Positions 19,450 through 32,297 of a stretch of 64,000 nt of DNA are shown piece after piece (positions within the stretch are counted from its first letter, which is position 1; each line of letters starts with the position of its first letter). A program made the position numbers and the translations under genes. The stretch comes from Deinococcus taeanensis (GTDB lineage: Bacteria; Deinococcota; Deinococci; Deinococcales; Deinococcaceae), in assembly GCF_020229735.1 (NCBI RefSeq), contig NZ_CP083455.1, positions 957,001 through 1,021,000 on the forward strand, read 5' to 3'. The notes below the pieces were generated by a model. The model had not been told where the DNA came from, ran no database searches, and worked only from the letters and a program-made list of their open reading frames with translations.

Positions 19450-20259
19450 ATGAGCGTGATCCTGGGCATCGACATCGGCGGGAGCGGTATCAAGGGCGCG
19501 CCCGTGGACACCCGCACCGGCACCCTGAGCGCCGAACGTCACCGCATTCCCACGCCGGAAGGCGCGGCACCCAACGACGTGACGCGCGTGGTGAAGGAAC
19601 TCGTGGAGCATTTCGGTCTGCCCGGCCCGGTGGGCGTGACCTTCCCCGGCATCGTGCAGCGCGGCCGCACGCTGTCGGCCGCGAACGTCCACCCGGACTG
19701 GATCGGCCTGGACGCGGACGCCCTGTTCACCCAGGCCACCGGACGCTCCGTTCACCTGATCAACGACGCCGACGCCGCGGGCCTCGCTGAAGCGCGCTTC
19801 GGGGCGGGCGCAGACGTGCTGGGCACCGTGATGGTCCTGACCTTCGGTACCGGCATCGGCAGCGCCCTGATCCACAACGGCGTGCTGGTTCCCAACACCG
19901 AACTCGGGCACCTGTGGTTGCGCGACCGGCACGCCGAGACCTGGGCGTCCGACCGGGCGCGCGAACGCGACGACCTGAACTGGAAACAGTGGAGTAAACG
20001 CGTCAGCGCCTACCTGCAACACGTGGAACTGCTGTTCAGCCCGGACCTGTTCATCATCGGCGGGGGCGTCAGCAAGAAAGCCGACAAGTGGCTCCCGCAC
20101 CTCCAGGTGGAGCGCAGCCATATCGTCCCGGCCCGGCTGCTGAACGAGGCGGGCATCATCGGCGCGGCCATGATGGCCACCGGCACGCTGCCCGAACTCA
20201 CCGCTCAGCTGGAGGCGCCGGCCCCTCCCAAGCCTGCCCCCCGCAAACGCCGGGCCTGA
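19450..20259 (+). CDS. ppgK: Polyphosphate glucokinase (ROK family)
   Basis: The 269-residue cytoplasmic enzyme phosphorylates glucose using polyphosphate and/or ATP. It opens with the phosphate-1 motif [12 protein letters not shown] and has [17 protein letters not shown], then [14 protein letters not shown] (phosphate-2) and NTELGHL. These are typical of polyphosphate glucokinases, which lack the ROK zinc motif CxCGxxGC; that motif is also absent here. A basic Pro/Lys/Arg-rich tail ends the protein. ATG 19450 is supported by its -10 box. Confidence 0.92.
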   Translation: MSVILGIDIGGSGIKGAPVDTRTGTLSAERHRIPTPEGAAPNDVTRVVKELVEHFGLPGPVGVTFPGIVQRGRTLSAANVHPDWIGLDADALFTQATGRSVHLINDADAAGLAEARFGAGADVLGTVMVLTFGTGIGSALIHNGVLVPNTELGHLWLRDRHAETWASDRARERDDLNWKQWSKRVSAYLQHVELLFSPDLFIIGGGVSKKADKWLPHLQVERSHIVPARLLNEAGIIGAAMMATGTLPELTAQLEAPAPPKPAPRKRRA

Positions 20260-20302
20260 GCAGCCGCAACCTTCACCGCGCCCGCCGCGTAAGGGCAGGC
20301 GT

Positions 20303-21037
20303 ATGGGATTCCTGAAAAAGATGATGGCGGCCATCGGTGTCGGTGGCGCCCGCGTAGACGCCCAGGTGCACAACCCCGCCGTGCGGATCGGGGAGACGGT
20401 GAACGGCGTGCTGATCGTGCAGGGCGGTTCGCTTGACCAGCGGATCGAACGGGTGAACCTGGGGATCGCCACCCGGTACAAGACGGACGACACCTACGCT
20501 GTTCATCAGCTGAGCAGACACCCCGTAACGCCCGGCTTCGACCTGCGGGCCGGCGAGCGGCGCGAGTTCCCCTTCAGCGTGCCCGTGGAGCCCGGCACGC
20601 CCCTGTCTCTGCCCGGGACTCAGCTGTGGCTCGCCACCGACGCGGATATCGCCGGCGCCCTCGACCCCAGTGACCAGGACCCGCTGCAGGTTCTGCCCAG
20701 CCGCAGCATGGAGGTGCTGTTCGGGGGCGCGCAGCGGCTGGGCTTCCAGCTCAGTGGCAGCGAGATCGAGTACCACCACGGCCGGATCGTGCAGGAAATC
20801 AGTTTCCGCCCTCCGCATGGTCAGTACCGCATCGCGGAGATCGAGATGATGCTCTTCCCCCGCCCGGACGGCCTGGACATCATCCTGGAAGTGGACCGCC
20901 GCGCCACGGGGATGGCCAGCATCTTCACCAGCGAATTTGAACGCAAGGGCACCTGGTTCCTGAGCACCGCCGCTCTGAACGCCGGCCCTGACGCCGTGGC
21001 CGGCGAACTGGAGCGCCGCATTCACGCCCTGCTGTAA
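20303..21037 (+). CDS. Sporulation-control protein Spo0M homologue (arrestin-like)
   Basis: The 244-residue soluble protein begins MGFLKKMMAAIGVGGARVDA and continues with the two beta-sandwich pattern of Spo0M: GETVNGVLIVQGG, then EFPFSVPVEPGTPLS and LATDADIAGALDPSD. In Bacillus, Spo0M is a cytoskeletal/cell-cycle scaffold that affects sporulation. Deinococcus does not sporulate, so its role here is unknown. AGGGCAGG precedes the ATG. It lies 43 bp after ppgK and may be co-transcribed; a strong terminator follows. Confidence 0.85.
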   Translation: MGFLKKMMAAIGVGGARVDAQVHNPAVRIGETVNGVLIVQGGSLDQRIERVNLGIATRYKTDDTYAVHQLSRHPVTPGFDLRAGERREFPFSVPVEPGTPLSLPGTQLWLATDADIAGALDPSDQDPLQVLPSRSMEVLFGGAQRLGFQLSGSEIEYHHGRIVQEISFRPPHGQYRIAEIEMMLFPRPDGLDIILEVDRRATGMASIFTSEFERKGTWFLSTAALNAGPDAVAGELERRIHALL

Positions 21038-21071
21038 GCCGATTTCGGTCCGGGCTGCCCCTCACGGCGGC

Positions 21072-21110
21072 GCAGGCGGCCCGGGGAGGATCACCCCCCG
21101 GGCCGCCTGC
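21072..21110 (+). terminator. Strong hairpin terminator after Spo0M gene
   Basis: Perfect 15-bp arms (21072-21086 and 21096-21110) enclose a 9-nt loop and are followed by a T-rich stretch. It separates converging transcription units. Confidence 0.85.
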
Positions 21111-21122
21111 CGCTGTTCTTGT

Positions 21123-21868
<746 letters not shown>

Positions 21869-21872
<4 letters not shown>

Positions 21873-22711
21873 TGTGGCACTTCCAGCCCGTAGGTGCTGC
21901 GCACGCGGCCCTCCGCGGCGCGCAGCAGCGTGTCGAACAGCCCGCCAATGATGCCGATAATGATGATGGTCGCCATCACCAGGGCCACGTTCGCCGTGTT
22001 GCGGCCCACCTCGAGCAGTTCACCCAGACTGGTGCTGCCCGCAATCAGGAGTTCCCCGCCGACCAGGGCGCGCCACGCGAAGCTCCACGCGGTCCGCAGC
22101 CCGGTCAGGATGCTGGGCACACTGGCCGGCAGCAGCACCCGCAGGGTCAGGCTCAGTGGCCCTGCCCCCAGGGTCCGGCCCGCCACGCGCAGGGCCGGCG
22201 GGACGTTCAGCAGCGCGCCGGACACCGCCAGCGCCACCGGAATGAACCCTTCGAGAATCACCACGAACAGCACCGCCCGTTCGTTCAGGCCGAGAAACAG
22301 AATCGCGAACGGCACGAAGGCAATGCTGGGCACGCTCTGAACGCCGGTCAGGTACGACCCGACCGTGGCCCGCAGCGGCCGCCACGCGCCCAGCAGCAGG
22401 CCCACCAGGGTGCCCAGCAGAACGGCGATGGTATACCCGACCACCACGCGGCGCAGACTGCCGCCGATGGCAGAGAGCAGCTTGCCGTCCTGCGGGCCGT
22501 TGCCCCACAGGCCGTAACTGATTTCCGTCCACACGGCTTTCGGGCCGGGGAACACGTACGGCGGGTAGAGTTTCAGGACGTCGGTGAGCAGCCACCAGAT
22601 CCCCAGGATCACGAGCAGGCCCACCACCTGCAGCGCCAGGGTCTGCCAGCGCGAGGAAACTGCGGCCGGGGGCGTGGCGGGCCGTTCAGGGGACAGGGGT
22701 GAGACAGTCAT
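21869..22711 (-). CDS. ABC importer permease (SsuC type)
   Basis: This 280-residue inner-membrane protein has about six hydrophobic segments. The EAA-type loop ([20 protein letters not shown], about residues 178-197) contacts the ATPase. It belongs to the aliphatic sulfonate/nitrate/taurine permease family. It sits between the binding protein and the ATPase, and is separated from the binding-protein gene by 30 bp. Confidence 0.9.
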
Positions 22712-22741
22712 TCAGGACACACTCCGGCAGGGGCGCAGCGC

Positions 22742-23692
<951 letters not shown>

Positions 23693-23790
23693 GGTGGCCT
23701 CCTGTGCTGAATGCTGCATTTCACGTTGGTCAGAGGGCGGCCACGTGTGACCGTGACCGCCGGACCTTCAGGGTTTCTTCAGGTGCTTGT

Positions 23791-24960
23791 TCAGGACCGC
23801 TCGGCGTACGCGGCGCGCAGCACTTCAGCCACTTCAGGCCGCGTGAACTCGCGGGGCAGATTCTCGCCGGCACGCAGCTTCTCCCGGACCTTCGTGCCGC
23901 TCAGCACGAGGTGGTGCGACGCGTCGTGCGGGCACGTCCGGGGGCTCACCAGCTGCCCGCAGGAATTGCAATAGAAGGTGTGCTCGAATTTCAGGATCTG
24001 CACGCCCAGTTCCTGCGGGGTGTAGGCGCTGAAAATCTCCTGCGCGTCGTACGTGCCGTAGTAGCTGCCCACGCCCGCGTGGTCGCGACCCACGATGAAG
24101 TGCGTCACGCCGTAGTTCCGGCGGGACAGGGCGTGCAGGATCGCCTCGCGCGGACCGGCGTACCGCATGGCGGCCGGGTACACGCTCAGCAGGGTCCGGG
24201 CCTGCGGGTAGTACTGCTCCAGCAGCACCTCGTACGCGCGCACGCGGGTGGTGGCGGGCACGTCGTCTCCCTTGGTGGTGCCCACCAGCGGGTGCAGCAG
24301 CAGGCCGTCCACGAGTTCCAGGGCCACCTTCTGGAGGTACTCGTGCGCCCGGTGAATCGGGTTGCGGGTCTGGAACGCTACTGTGGAACGCCAGCCGCGG
24401 GCCTCGATGGTGGCCCGCACCTCGGCCGGGGTGCGGTGGTGACGGGGGAAGGCGCCGCGCGGCACTTCGAACAGGGCCACCTCGCCGGCAAGGTTCAGGT
24501 CTCCCTGCGCGTACAGGGCGGCCACGCCGGGGTGGGCGGCATCCTCGGTGCGGTACACCTCGCGCGCCTCCAGGGCCTTGCGGGCCTCGTACAGTTCCTG
24601 CACGTCAATCCAGCCGACGTCCTGCCCGGCGTGCGTGAGGACCACGCGGCCGTGGAGGCGCGCGGCGTCCTCGCGCGCCACGGGCAGCGTGATGGGGACG
24701 CTCCAGGGCGTGCCGTCCGCGAGCCGCAGGCGCTCGATCACGCTGAGGTAGTCGGCCTCGCCCAGGAAGCCGGTCAGGGGGGAGTACGCGCCGGTGCCGA
24801 GCATCTCCAGGTCCGCGAGGGTCCGTTCGCTGACCTCCAGGCGCGGCAGGCCGGTCAGGCTGGCCGGGTCGAAATCATGCCCGGCGCGGCGGACGCGGTT
24901 GACAAGGGTGCCGCCCAGGGGGCTGGGCAGGGTGGTGGTATCAGGCAGCAGGATCGTCAT
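23791..24960 (-). CDS. sat: Sulfate adenylyltransferase (ATP sulfurylase)
   Basis: The 389-residue monofunctional enzyme converts sulfate and ATP to APS. It shows the [15 protein letters not shown] motif (substrate-binding Q-N and HxxH), [14 protein letters not shown], and [13 protein letters not shown]-terminal segment has four cysteines or histidines in [16 protein letters not shown], a probable zinc site. I choose ATG 24960, which has GAGGTT upstream, over ATG 24972. It follows cysH after a 106-bp gap containing a motif shared with the operon head. Confidence 0.94.
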   Translation of the reverse strand: MTILLPDTTTLPSPLGGTLVNRVRRAGHDFDPASLTGLPRLEVSERTLADLEMLGTGAYSPLTGFLGEADYLSVIERLRLADGTPWSVPITLPVAREDAARLHGRVVLTHAGQDVGWIDVQELYEARKALEAREVYRTEDAAHPGVAALYAQGDLNLAGEVALFEVPRGAFPRHHRTPAEVRATIEARGWRSTVAFQTRNPIHRAHEYLQKVALELVDGLLLHPLVGTTKGDDVPATTRVRAYEVLLEQYYPQARTLLSVYPAAMRYAGPREAILHALSRRNYGVTHFIVGRDHAGVGSYYGTYDAQEIFSAYTPQELGVQILKFEHTFYCNSCGQLVSPRTCPHDASHHLVLSGTKVREKLRAGENLPREFTRPEVAEVLRAAYAERS

Positions 24961-25001
24961 GGGGAACCTCATTTCACACGCGCACGTTGGTGGATGAAAA
25001 G

Positions 25002-25015
25002 ACTCAACTATTCAG
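25002..25015 (-). promoter_or_regulatory. Sulfur-module motif, copy A
   Basis: The minus strand reads CTGAATAGTTGAGT, 41 bp upstream of sat. It matches copy B ahead of the DUF4395 gene at 12 of 14 positions. A regulator site is more likely than a core promoter, because no TANNNT box lies at the right distance. Confidence 0.5.
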
Positions 25016-25066
25016 GGCAGGAAAAGCCGCGCTCAGCGGCCGGAAAGCAACGTCAACAGCAGAAGC

Positions 25067-25750
25067 TCACAGCCTGTTCTCCCCAGCCCACAGGCCGCAC
25101 TCCGTCTTGCCCTTACCCGCCCAGCGACCCGCGCGGGCGTCCTCGCCCGGCCGCACGGCGCGGGTACACGTCCAGCACCCGACACTCAGGAAACCGTCCC
25201 AGTAGAGCGGATTCACCGGCAGGTCATGGGCGGTGGCGTACGCCTCGAGCATCTCACGCGTCCAGTGCGCCAGCGGATTCACCTTCACCCGGACGCCCTG
25301 CTCGACGAAAGGAATCTCGGCGCGCGTGGTCGCCTGGTCACGGCTGCGGGCGTTCAGCAGCGCCGCCGGCGCCTTCTGCCGCAGGTACGCCTGCAGCGGC
25401 GCCACCTTCCGCACCGCGCAGCAGGCGTCCGGATCCGCGGCATACAGCGCCGGGTCCGTCTGTCCGTCCTCCGGTGAGGCCCCGTCATTCAGGGTCACGA
25501 ACTTCAGCTCCGGGTAGCGCGCTGCCAGCCGGTCGCGGGTGGCCAGCGTTTCCGGGAAGTGGTATCCGGTGTCCACAAACACCACTTCACCCCGGTACCC
25601 GGCCCGGACGGCCAGGTCCAGCAGCACCACGCCGTTCAGGTTGAACGCACTGGGCATCAGCACGTCACCGTAGGCGGCCAGCGCCCAGCGGATCACGTCC
25701 AGCGGATCGCTGTCCGGCGCAAAGTCAGGGCGGCGTTCCAGCGTGGTCAT
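25067..25750 (-). CDS. cysH: Adenylyl-sulfate (APS) reductase, iron-sulfur type
   Basis: The 227-residue enzyme reduces APS to sulfite using thioredoxin. It has the catalytic Cys in KTECGLW (C218). Two cysteine pairs, C110-C111 and C192/C195, ligate the [4Fe-4S] cluster that distinguishes APS reductases from PAPS reductases. The PP-loop-like segment [12 protein letters not shown] lies near 36-47. Its ATG overlaps the stop of cysC by 4 bp. An APS kinase in the same operon is therefore notable, because this enzyme does not need PAPS. Confidence 0.93.
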   Translation of the reverse strand: MTTLERRPDFAPDSDPLDVIRWALAAYGDVLMPSAFNLNGVVLLDLAVRAGYRGEVVFVDTGYHFPETLATRDRLAARYPELKFVTLNDGASPEDGQTDPALYAADPDACCAVRKVAPLQAYLRQKAPAALLNARSRDQATTRAEIPFVEQGVRVKVNPLAHWTREMLEAYATAHDLPVNPLYWDGFLSVGCWTCTRAVRPGEDARAGRWAGKGKTECGLWAGENRL

Positions 25751-26282
25751 ACGCCGAGGGCCTCCAGCAGCTGCCGCACGCCGTCCTCGACACTGATCAG
25801 ATCGGTGCGCAGGTGCAGGTCCGGCGCGTCGGGCGCCTCATACGGGTCGCTCACGCCGGTGAAGTGCGGAATCTCCCCGGCGAGGGCCTTCAGGTACAGC
25901 CCCTTGACGTCCCGGGCCGTCACGACGTCCAGCGGGGCGTCCACGAACACCTCCAGGGCGTTCGGCAGACTCGCAAGCACCTCGCGGCGCGTGTCGGCGT
26001 ACGGGCTGATCGCGCTGACCAGCACCGTCACGCCGTGCTTTGCCAGCAGACCCGCGACGAAACCGATGCGCCGCACGTTGGTGTCCCGGTCCGCCTTGGA
26101 GAACCCCAGACCCTTGCTGAGGTTCTCACGGACAGCGTCGCCGTCCAGCAGCTCGGTGGGCACACCGCGGGCCACCAGTTCGCTGTGCAGCGCACTCGCC
26201 AGGGTGCTTTTGCCCGCGCCGCTGAGGCCGGTCAGCCACACCACGCGGCCCGTGGTCACGGCCGGGCGTCTGGTCACGGCAC

Positions 26283-26286
<4 letters not shown>
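25747..26286 (-). CDS. cysC: Adenylyl-sulfate kinase
   Basis: The 179-residue P-loop kinase phosphorylates APS to PAPS. It has Walker [10 protein letters not shown] near 20-28, [21 protein letters not shown], and the family stretch [20 protein letters not shown]. It overlaps both its upstream (sulfite reductase) and downstream (cysH) neighbours by 4 bp. Since the adjacent reductase is of APS type, PAPS made here may serve sulfotransferases or PAP signalling. Confidence 0.94.
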
Positions 26287-27854
<1,568 letters not shown>

Positions 27855-27863
27855 GGGATGTCC

Positions 27864-28316
27864 TTAACGCTTGAGCAGCTGGTAGCGGAGGCGGCGGTAC
27901 TGGAAGTACATCAGGCAGCCCACGCAGATGCTGCGGGAGAGATTCAGAGCGGCCAGGGCGATCACGATGACGCCCAGGACAACGCCGGCGGCCTGCAGGC
28001 CAGCGAAGGTCAGGGCGGCGGAGGCAAGAAGGAACGTGCCGCCCACGCCCTGCGCGAAGTGATGCGCGCGGGGATCCTCGTCCACGACTTCAGGCTGCAG
28101 GTGCAGGACGGGACCCAGCAGACGGTACGCGGCCTTCAGGGGGGAGAGGTGCGGAATGAGTGCGCCGGTCAGCATGGCCGCGCCCAGCACGAGCGTCAGG
28201 GCGGGCAGCGTCAACGTCACGGCCAGGGCCGTCACGAGCACAACGGTGAACTGATTGAATTTCAGTGCACTGAGGTCCGTTCGGGCGGGGTGGCGTGGAG
28301 GGGCGGAGGCAATCAT
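27864..28316 (-). CDS. DUF4395 membrane protein
   Basis: The 150-residue protein has about four membrane segments and the DUF4395 pattern FNQFTVVLVTALAV, then a C-terminal SICVGCLMYFQYRRLRYQL carrying two cysteines (CVGC). It leads the sulfur operon. DUF4395 proteins are often found with sulfurtransferases and thiosulfate or sulfide genes, so a role in sulfur-compound transport or redox is a fair guess. The ATG lies 8 nt behind a TACCTT box, giving a leaderless operon head. Confidence 0.8.
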   Translation of the reverse strand: MIASAPPRHPARTDLSALKFNQFTVVLVTALAVTLTLPALTLVLGAAMLTGALIPHLSPLKAAYRLLGPVLHLQPEVVDEDPRAHHFAQGVGGTFLLASAALTFAGLQAAGVVLGVIVIALAALNLSRSICVGCLMYFQYRRLRYQLLKR

Positions 28317-28324
28317 TGATAAAA

Positions 28325-28353
28325 AAGGTAAACCTTTCGGCCGGACAACTCAA
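28325..28353 (-). promoter_or_regulatory. Promoter of the sulfur-assimilation operon
   Basis: On the minus strand, -35 TTGAGT (28353..28348), a 17-bp spacer and -10 TACCTT (28330..28325) are followed 8 nt later by the DUF4395 ATG. The transcript should be leaderless. Confidence 0.65.
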
Positions 28354-28366
28354 GTCAACTATCCAG
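28353..28366 (-). promoter_or_regulatory. Sulfur-module motif, copy B
   Basis: The minus strand reads CTGGATAGTTGACT and abuts the -35 box. ATAGTTGACT equals the left half of the E. coli IscR type-1 (Rrf2 family) consensus ATASYYGACT. An Rrf2/CymR-like regulator is therefore a reasonable guess; the right half-site is poor. Confidence 0.5.
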
Positions 28367-28989
28367 ACAGCTTCTTCATCTGTCCAGCCAGGACCGACAC
28401 CCCACCCCGGACCCGCCCGCCCCCTGCGCCCGCCAGTGCAGAGGATTGCCCAGCGTCTCCAGCACTCCCAGGACGCTGGACGCACCGCATCCGCCCAGGG
28501 CGCAGTTTCTCCCGGCCTGCCCGGCAGGACCTCTGAACACCCCACCTCACCCCCCGGGGTTGCCGTTCTCAGGCCCCCGGTACGCGGCAAGTCCCTACGG
28601 CACCGTGCTCCCCAGGTTCCCTCCGCCGAGCTGGATCAGCACCGCCGCGCGGTACTCAGCAGATCTGTGCCATAGGTCGGTCCATCTCCGGTTCGGGGCA
28701 ACCACACCGGACAACCGCCAGCAGGCGGTCTCCCGCAGGGCCTGCGCGATGCCCGTAGTCAACAGGCCGTGGCGGGTGCGGCGACCCGCACGAGTCCCGC
28801 CCGCCGCACCCGCCCGGCACCCGCTGCGGCGCCTCACCTCCCGCCTTTGGGCGCGGGGCACGCCGGCGCCCAGCCTCCACGTTCCGGTGCTGCATGGCGG
28901 CGGCGCGGCCCACCCCAGTCCCCTCAATTGCCGCTCCGCCGGGGGACGCCCTGAACCTGCGCGGTCCGGTGGCAGCGGCCCTGGCCGTA
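28367..28989. other. Long intergenic region upstream of the first phosphoribosyltransferase
   Basis: About 620 bp carry no recognisable gene on either strand; the open frames have shuffled, Pro/Arg-rich translations. The one clear structure is a perfect 13-bp stem at 28771-28783 / 28802-28814 with an 18-nt loop. No tRNA is evident. Confidence 0.5.
28771..28814 (+). other. GC-rich perfect hairpin without T-tract
   Basis: Arms GGCGGGTGCGGCG and CGCCGCACCCGCC enclose 18 nt. No U-run follows on either strand, so it is not a standard terminator. It lies 190 bp before the phosphoribosyltransferase start. Confidence 0.5.
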
Positions 28990-28995
28990 TACACT
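28990..28995 (+). promoter_or_regulatory. Leaderless -10 box of first phosphoribosyltransferase
   Basis: TACACT ends 7 nt before GTG 29003. Confidence 0.6.
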
Positions 28996-29002
28996 GCGCA
29001 GA

Positions 29003-29533
29003 GTGAACACGTTCAAGGTTCAGGTGGGTCACGTGACCCGCGATCTTCCCATTGTGCCCGTTTCCCCTGATGTCAGGGTCGCCCTGTTCAATATGCTGGG
29101 CGACACCGAGGTGACCGAGGAGGCCGGACGTGAACTGGCCCGCCTGTTGCCTGCCGACATTGACGTGCTCGTCACCCCCGAGGTCAAGGCCCTGAGCCTC
29201 GCGCACGTCATCAGCCGGGAGAGCGGCAAGCCTTACATCGTTATTCGCAAGACCCAGAAGCCCTACATGGTCGACCCGGTCGCCCGCGAGGTCGTCTCCA
29301 TCACGACCGGGAAACCGCAGCTGCTCGTTCTGGACGGCTTCGACGTGCAGAAGATCAGGGGCCGCAAGGTGGCCATCGTGGATGACGTGGTGTCCAGTGG
29401 CGGGACCCTGCATTCCATCCGGCAGATTATCGAGGAGGTCGGCGGTGAGGTCGCCGCGGTCGTCGCGGTGTTCACCGAAGGGCAGGAGCGGCCCGAGGTG
29501 ACCGCCCTGGGCCACCTGCCCCTCTTCAGGTAG
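29003..29533 (+). CDS. Phosphoribosyltransferase, adenine/xanthine type
   Basis: The 176-residue type I PRTase has the PRPP-binding loop [14 protein letters not shown] at about residues 128-141 and the basic flexible loop [12 protein letters not shown], as in adenine phosphoribosyltransferases. Such enzymes make AMP from adenine and PRPP for purine salvage. The base specificity is not certain from sequence; xanthine/hypoxanthine use or a PRPP-sensing regulator are alternatives. It is paralogous to the gene 203 bp downstream. GTG start with a leaderless promoter. Confidence 0.82.
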   Translation: MNTFKVQVGHVTRDLPIVPVSPDVRVALFNMLGDTEVTEEAGRELARLLPADIDVLVTPEVKALSLAHVISRESGKPYIVIRKTQKPYMVDPVAREVVSITTGKPQLLVLDGFDVQKIRGRKVAIVDDVVSSGGTLHSIRQIIEEVGGEVAAVVAVFTEGQERPEVTALGHLPLFR

Positions 29534-29725
29534 GCAGGCGAAAGCGGCGTGACCGGCCTCCGGGCAACGCCCGGGGGGTCGGCCACGCTCCCCGTGCACC
29601 GTCAGGCCCCGGCAGAGCCCCCTGCGGCGCAAGTGCAGGCGGGTCCGGCAGCCGTGCGCAGCGCAGCCCGTCCCGGTGGGCGGACCCGTCGGCCACCTTG
29701 GCCACCTGCTCTGACGAACGTGCGT

Positions 29726-29731
29726 TAGCCT
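29726..29731 (+). promoter_or_regulatory. Leaderless -10 box of second phosphoribosyltransferase
   Basis: TAGCCT ends 5 nt before ATG 29737. Confidence 0.5.
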
Positions 29732-29736
29732 GACGC

Positions 29737-30297
29737 ATGACCATGACCGCGAACGTCCCCCCTGAGCAGGAACTGACCGTCACGATTGGCGGCGTGCAGC
29801 GCACCCTTCCCACCGTCCGTGCCGGCGGGATGGGCCGCGTGCCCCTGGTGGAATTCATCGGCGACAGCGAATTCACCAACGCCGTTGCGCAGGCCATGGT
29901 GGCGCTCATTCCCCAGGGCACCGAGGTCCTGCTGACCGTGGTGACGAACGCCTTGCCGCTCGCGCACGAACTGAGCGACCGGTCCGGCCTGCCGTACGTC
30001 TGCGCCCGCAAGAAACGCCGCACGTACATGCAGAACCCCCTCATTCAGGACGTGCCCAGCATGACCCTGGGCGTCGCCGAGACCCTGTGGCTCGACGGCC
30101 CGCACGCCGACCGCCTGAAAGGAAAACGCGTCACTATCGTGCAGGACGTCATTGCCAGCGGTGGCACCGCCCTGGCCCTGGCGCGCCTTGTGGAACGCGC
30201 CGGCGGCACCCTGAACGGCTACCTTGCGGCGTTCCGTCAGGGTGAACCGAGCGTCACGGTCACTGCCCTTCAGGACCTGCCCCGCACGCTGTCCTGA
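29737..30297 (+). CDS. Divergent phosphoribosyltransferase paralogue
   Basis: The 186-residue protein aligns end to end with the preceding PRTase ([53 protein letters not shown]). Its PRPP loop, however, reads [14 protein letters not shown]: the first of the two conserved acidic residues is Gln. That position helps bind the ribose hydroxyls of PRPP, so activity may be altered or lost and a regulatory role is possible. It has its own leaderless promoter and a terminator. Confidence 0.8.
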   Translation: MTMTANVPPEQELTVTIGGVQRTLPTVRAGGMGRVPLVEFIGDSEFTNAVAQAMVALIPQGTEVLLTVVTNALPLAHELSDRSGLPYVCARKKRRTYMQNPLIQDVPSMTLGVAETLWLDGPHADRLKGKRVTIVQDVIASGGTALALARLVERAGGTLNGYLAAFRQGEPSVTVTALQDLPRTLS

Positions 30298-30301
30298 GCA
30301 C

Positions 30302-30333
30302 CCAGGGCAGGGCGCACCGGCGCCCTGCCCTGG
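30302..30333 (+). terminator. Terminator of second phosphoribosyltransferase
   Basis: Perfect 14-bp arms (30302-30315, 30320-30333) enclose the loop ACCG and are followed by CTTCCTTT. Confidence 0.8.
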
Positions 30334-30354
30334 CTTCCTTTCAGTTCGAGCTAC

Positions 30355-31233
30355 TCAGCGGCGCGTGACGATACCCGGCAGCTGCTCCTGCAGCCGCAGC
30401 ATCGGCAGGGCGAACACCGTCCGGGCCGGTTCGTTCGGCGCCGTATTGCCTTCCTTGAGCATCGCGTACTGGTCACGCGTGATGGGCGGCTGGGGCAGCA
30501 GCTGCATCAGCGGCACCGCCAGGTTCATCAGGGCCAGCGGCACCGGCAGCACGGGTTTGCGTTTGCCCAGGGCCTGCAGTTCCAGGGTCAGCAACTGCCG
30601 GAACGTGAACTCCTCCGGGCCGGTCAGCGCGAATGTCTGACCCGTGCCCACCTCGCTGCCTGCGGCGCCCGCGAAGGCCTGCGCAACGTCCTGGACACTG
30701 ACGGGCCGGAACGGGAACGACCCGTCCCCGATCTGCGGCACCACCGGCCCCGCGCTGACCAGTTCCCGCAGAACGCGCCCGAAGAAATCGTCCCCAGGCC
30801 CAAAAATCAGGCTCGGCTGAAAGATGGTCCAGCGCAGCCCACTGGCCCGCACGAGCGCCTCGGCGCGCGCCTTGCTGCTGGAGTACCGGCTGTCACTGTC
30901 CTCCCGGGCGCCCAGGGCGCTCATGTGCACGTACCGCGCGCCGCGGGGCGTGGCTGCCAGCACGTGCCGCGTGCCCTCCACGTGCACCCGCTCGAACGTC
31001 TGCTCGCCCTGCTGCGCGATGATGCCCACCAGGTGCACCACCACTTCCGGGTCCGCCAGCCCGACGGCACGCTGCACGCTGCCCGGGTCGGCGACGTCCA
31101 GCGTCACCCCATGGGCGCCCGGGCCGGCCTCACCCCGCCGGCTGCCTGCCCACACCTGATGCCCACGGTGAATCAGCTCCGCAACCACAGCTTTCCCCAC
31201 AAACCCGCTCGCTCCGGTGACCAGAATTCTCAT
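30355..31233 (-). CDS. NDUFA9-like NAD(P)-binding epimerase/dehydratase family protein
   Basis: The 292-residue atypical SDR begins [20 protein letters not shown] (Rossmann GxxGxxG) and has the SDR catalytic-region stretch [19 protein letters not shown]. It resembles the complex-I NDUFA9-like bacterial SDRs, whose substrates are mostly unknown; some act on isoprenoid or quinone intermediates. Its ATG overlaps the stop of the CarH-like regulator by 4 bp. It is therefore part of that regulator's transcript and possibly of the light/B12 response. Confidence 0.83.
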   Translation of the reverse strand: MRILVTGASGFVGKAVVAELIHRGHQVWAGSRRGEAGPGAHGVTLDVADPGSVQRAVGLADPEVVVHLVGIIAQQGEQTFERVHVEGTRHVLAATPRGARYVHMSALGAREDSDSRYSSSKARAEALVRASGLRWTIFQPSLIFGPGDDFFGRVLRELVSAGPVVPQIGDGSFPFRPVSVQDVAQAFAGAAGSEVGTGQTFALTGPEEFTFRQLLTLELQALGKRKPVLPVPLALMNLAVPLMQLLPQPPITRDQYAMLKEGNTAPNEPARTVFALPMLRLQEQLPGIVTRR

Positions 31234-32183
31234 GCGTGCCCTCCCTCAGTGTGCGCCGCCCGGTGCAGGTACGCCGCGATGGCCTGCGCGGCCCGCGGCG
31301 CGTCCGGCCCGGCGTACTCGCCGCCCAGTTGTGCGGCGAGCTCCGGGCGGACATTCAGCAGCGCGCCGCCCAGGAACAGCGGCACGTTGAGACCCCCCAG
31401 GTCCCGCAGGTGTTCCAGGGTGGCGTTCAGCGCCCACTCGCCGTTCAGGGCGAGCAGCACAGCCCGCGCGCCCTGCATCCGGGCAAACACCGCCAGGTCC
31501 CCCAGGGGCGTGTTGGCGCCCAGGTACGCCACCCGCACGCCCCGTCGCCGCAGGGCCAGCGTCAGCATCATCAGGCCAAGCTCATGCTGTTCAAGCGGCG
31601 CGCAGGCTGCGACGACCAGCGGCCCGAACCCCTCGTTCACGCCCGCCACGTCCATGAGGTTCGACAGCCGCGCCCGCAGGAACGCCGTGGCCTGATGCTC
31701 GTGCGCCACCGTGATTTCTCCGCGCTCCCAGCGGGCACCCACCTCGATCAGGGTGGGGGAGATCACCTCGGTCACGACGTCCTCCACAGGCAGCTGCGCG
31801 TGCACCTGCCCCAGCAGCGCCGAGGCGCGCTCCGTGTCCGAGGCGAGCAGCGCAGCGGTCAGCAGTTGCGCCCACTCCGCCGGGTCCCGTGCGGCGTCCG
31901 GCGCCGCGGTGCCGGGCGGCTCCGCGGCGCCCGCCAGGTCCCGGCGCGTGAGTTCCGCCGCGCGACTGGCCTGCACCCCCGCGTTCAGGTGCGCCTGCAT
32001 GTGCTGGATGGCGGCGATATCCAGCGGAGAGTACAGTCGGTAACCGCTGGCGTTGCGCACCGGATGCGGAAATCCGTACCGCCGCTCCCACTGCCGCAGG
32101 GTGGTGGCAGGGACGCCGGTCTGCGCTTCCACCTCCGAGGCGGTGAACATGGCGGTCTGTGACCGGCCGGCGGGAAGGTTCAT
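31230..32183 (-). CDS. CarH/LitR-like MerR regulator with B12-binding photoreceptor domain
   Basis: The protein is about 317 residues. The MerR helix-turn-helix is N-terminal ([30 protein letters not shown]). A four-helix B12-cap follows with [19 protein letters not shown], which matches the W..GE.....EH cap motif of CarH. A Rossmann-like cobalamin domain carries LEQHELG (ExHxxG, H200 as lower axial ligand) and later LFLGGALL. CarH proteins bind adenosylcobalamin in the dark, repress carotenoid genes, and release DNA in light. The divergent UbiA and CrtI-like genes fit as targets. ATG 32183 is used; an internal ATG at 32150 is also possible. Confidence 0.85.
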   Translation of the reverse strand: MNLPAGRSQTAMFTASEVEAQTGVPATTLRQWERRYGFPHPVRNASGYRLYSPLDIAAIQHMQAHLNAGVQASRAAELTRRDLAGAAEPPGTAAPDAARDPAEWAQLLTAALLASDTERASALLGQVHAQLPVEDVVTEVISPTLIEVGARWERGEITVAHEHQATAFLRARLSNLMDVAGVNEGFGPLVVAACAPLEQHELGLMMLTLALRRRGVRVAYLGANTPLGDLAVFARMQGARAVLLALNGEWALNATLEHLRDLGGLNVPLFLGGALLNVRPELAAQLGGEYAGPDAPRAAQAIAAYLHRAAHTEGGHA

Positions 32184-32276
32184 CAAAGCCTATTCTGAGG
32201 CCCGCCCGCCGCGCAGACCGTAAGGGTTCCGCCCAAACCCCTCCTGCCGGGGCATCTGCCCACCACCCTGTGCCGG

Positions 32277-32282
32277 TATGCT
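32277..32282 (+). promoter_or_regulatory. -10 box of the UbiA/CrtI-like operon
   Basis: TATGCT lies 15 nt before ATG 32298, predicting a leader of about 8 nt. It faces the regulator gene across about 95 bp, the likely operator region, where I find no clear repeat. Confidence 0.5.
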
Positions 32283-32297
32283 GTGCCGGTTGCCGCC

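Noticed and set aside
28690..28720. GGTTCGGGG as a tRNA T-loop
   Set aside because: No acceptor stem or anticodon arm can be folded around it; no other intergenic region shows a tRNA either.
28446..29006. Long open frames on both strands in the 28.4-29.0 kb gap
   Set aside because: Their translations are Pro/Arg/Ala-rich without domains and arise naturally in GC-rich non-coding DNA.
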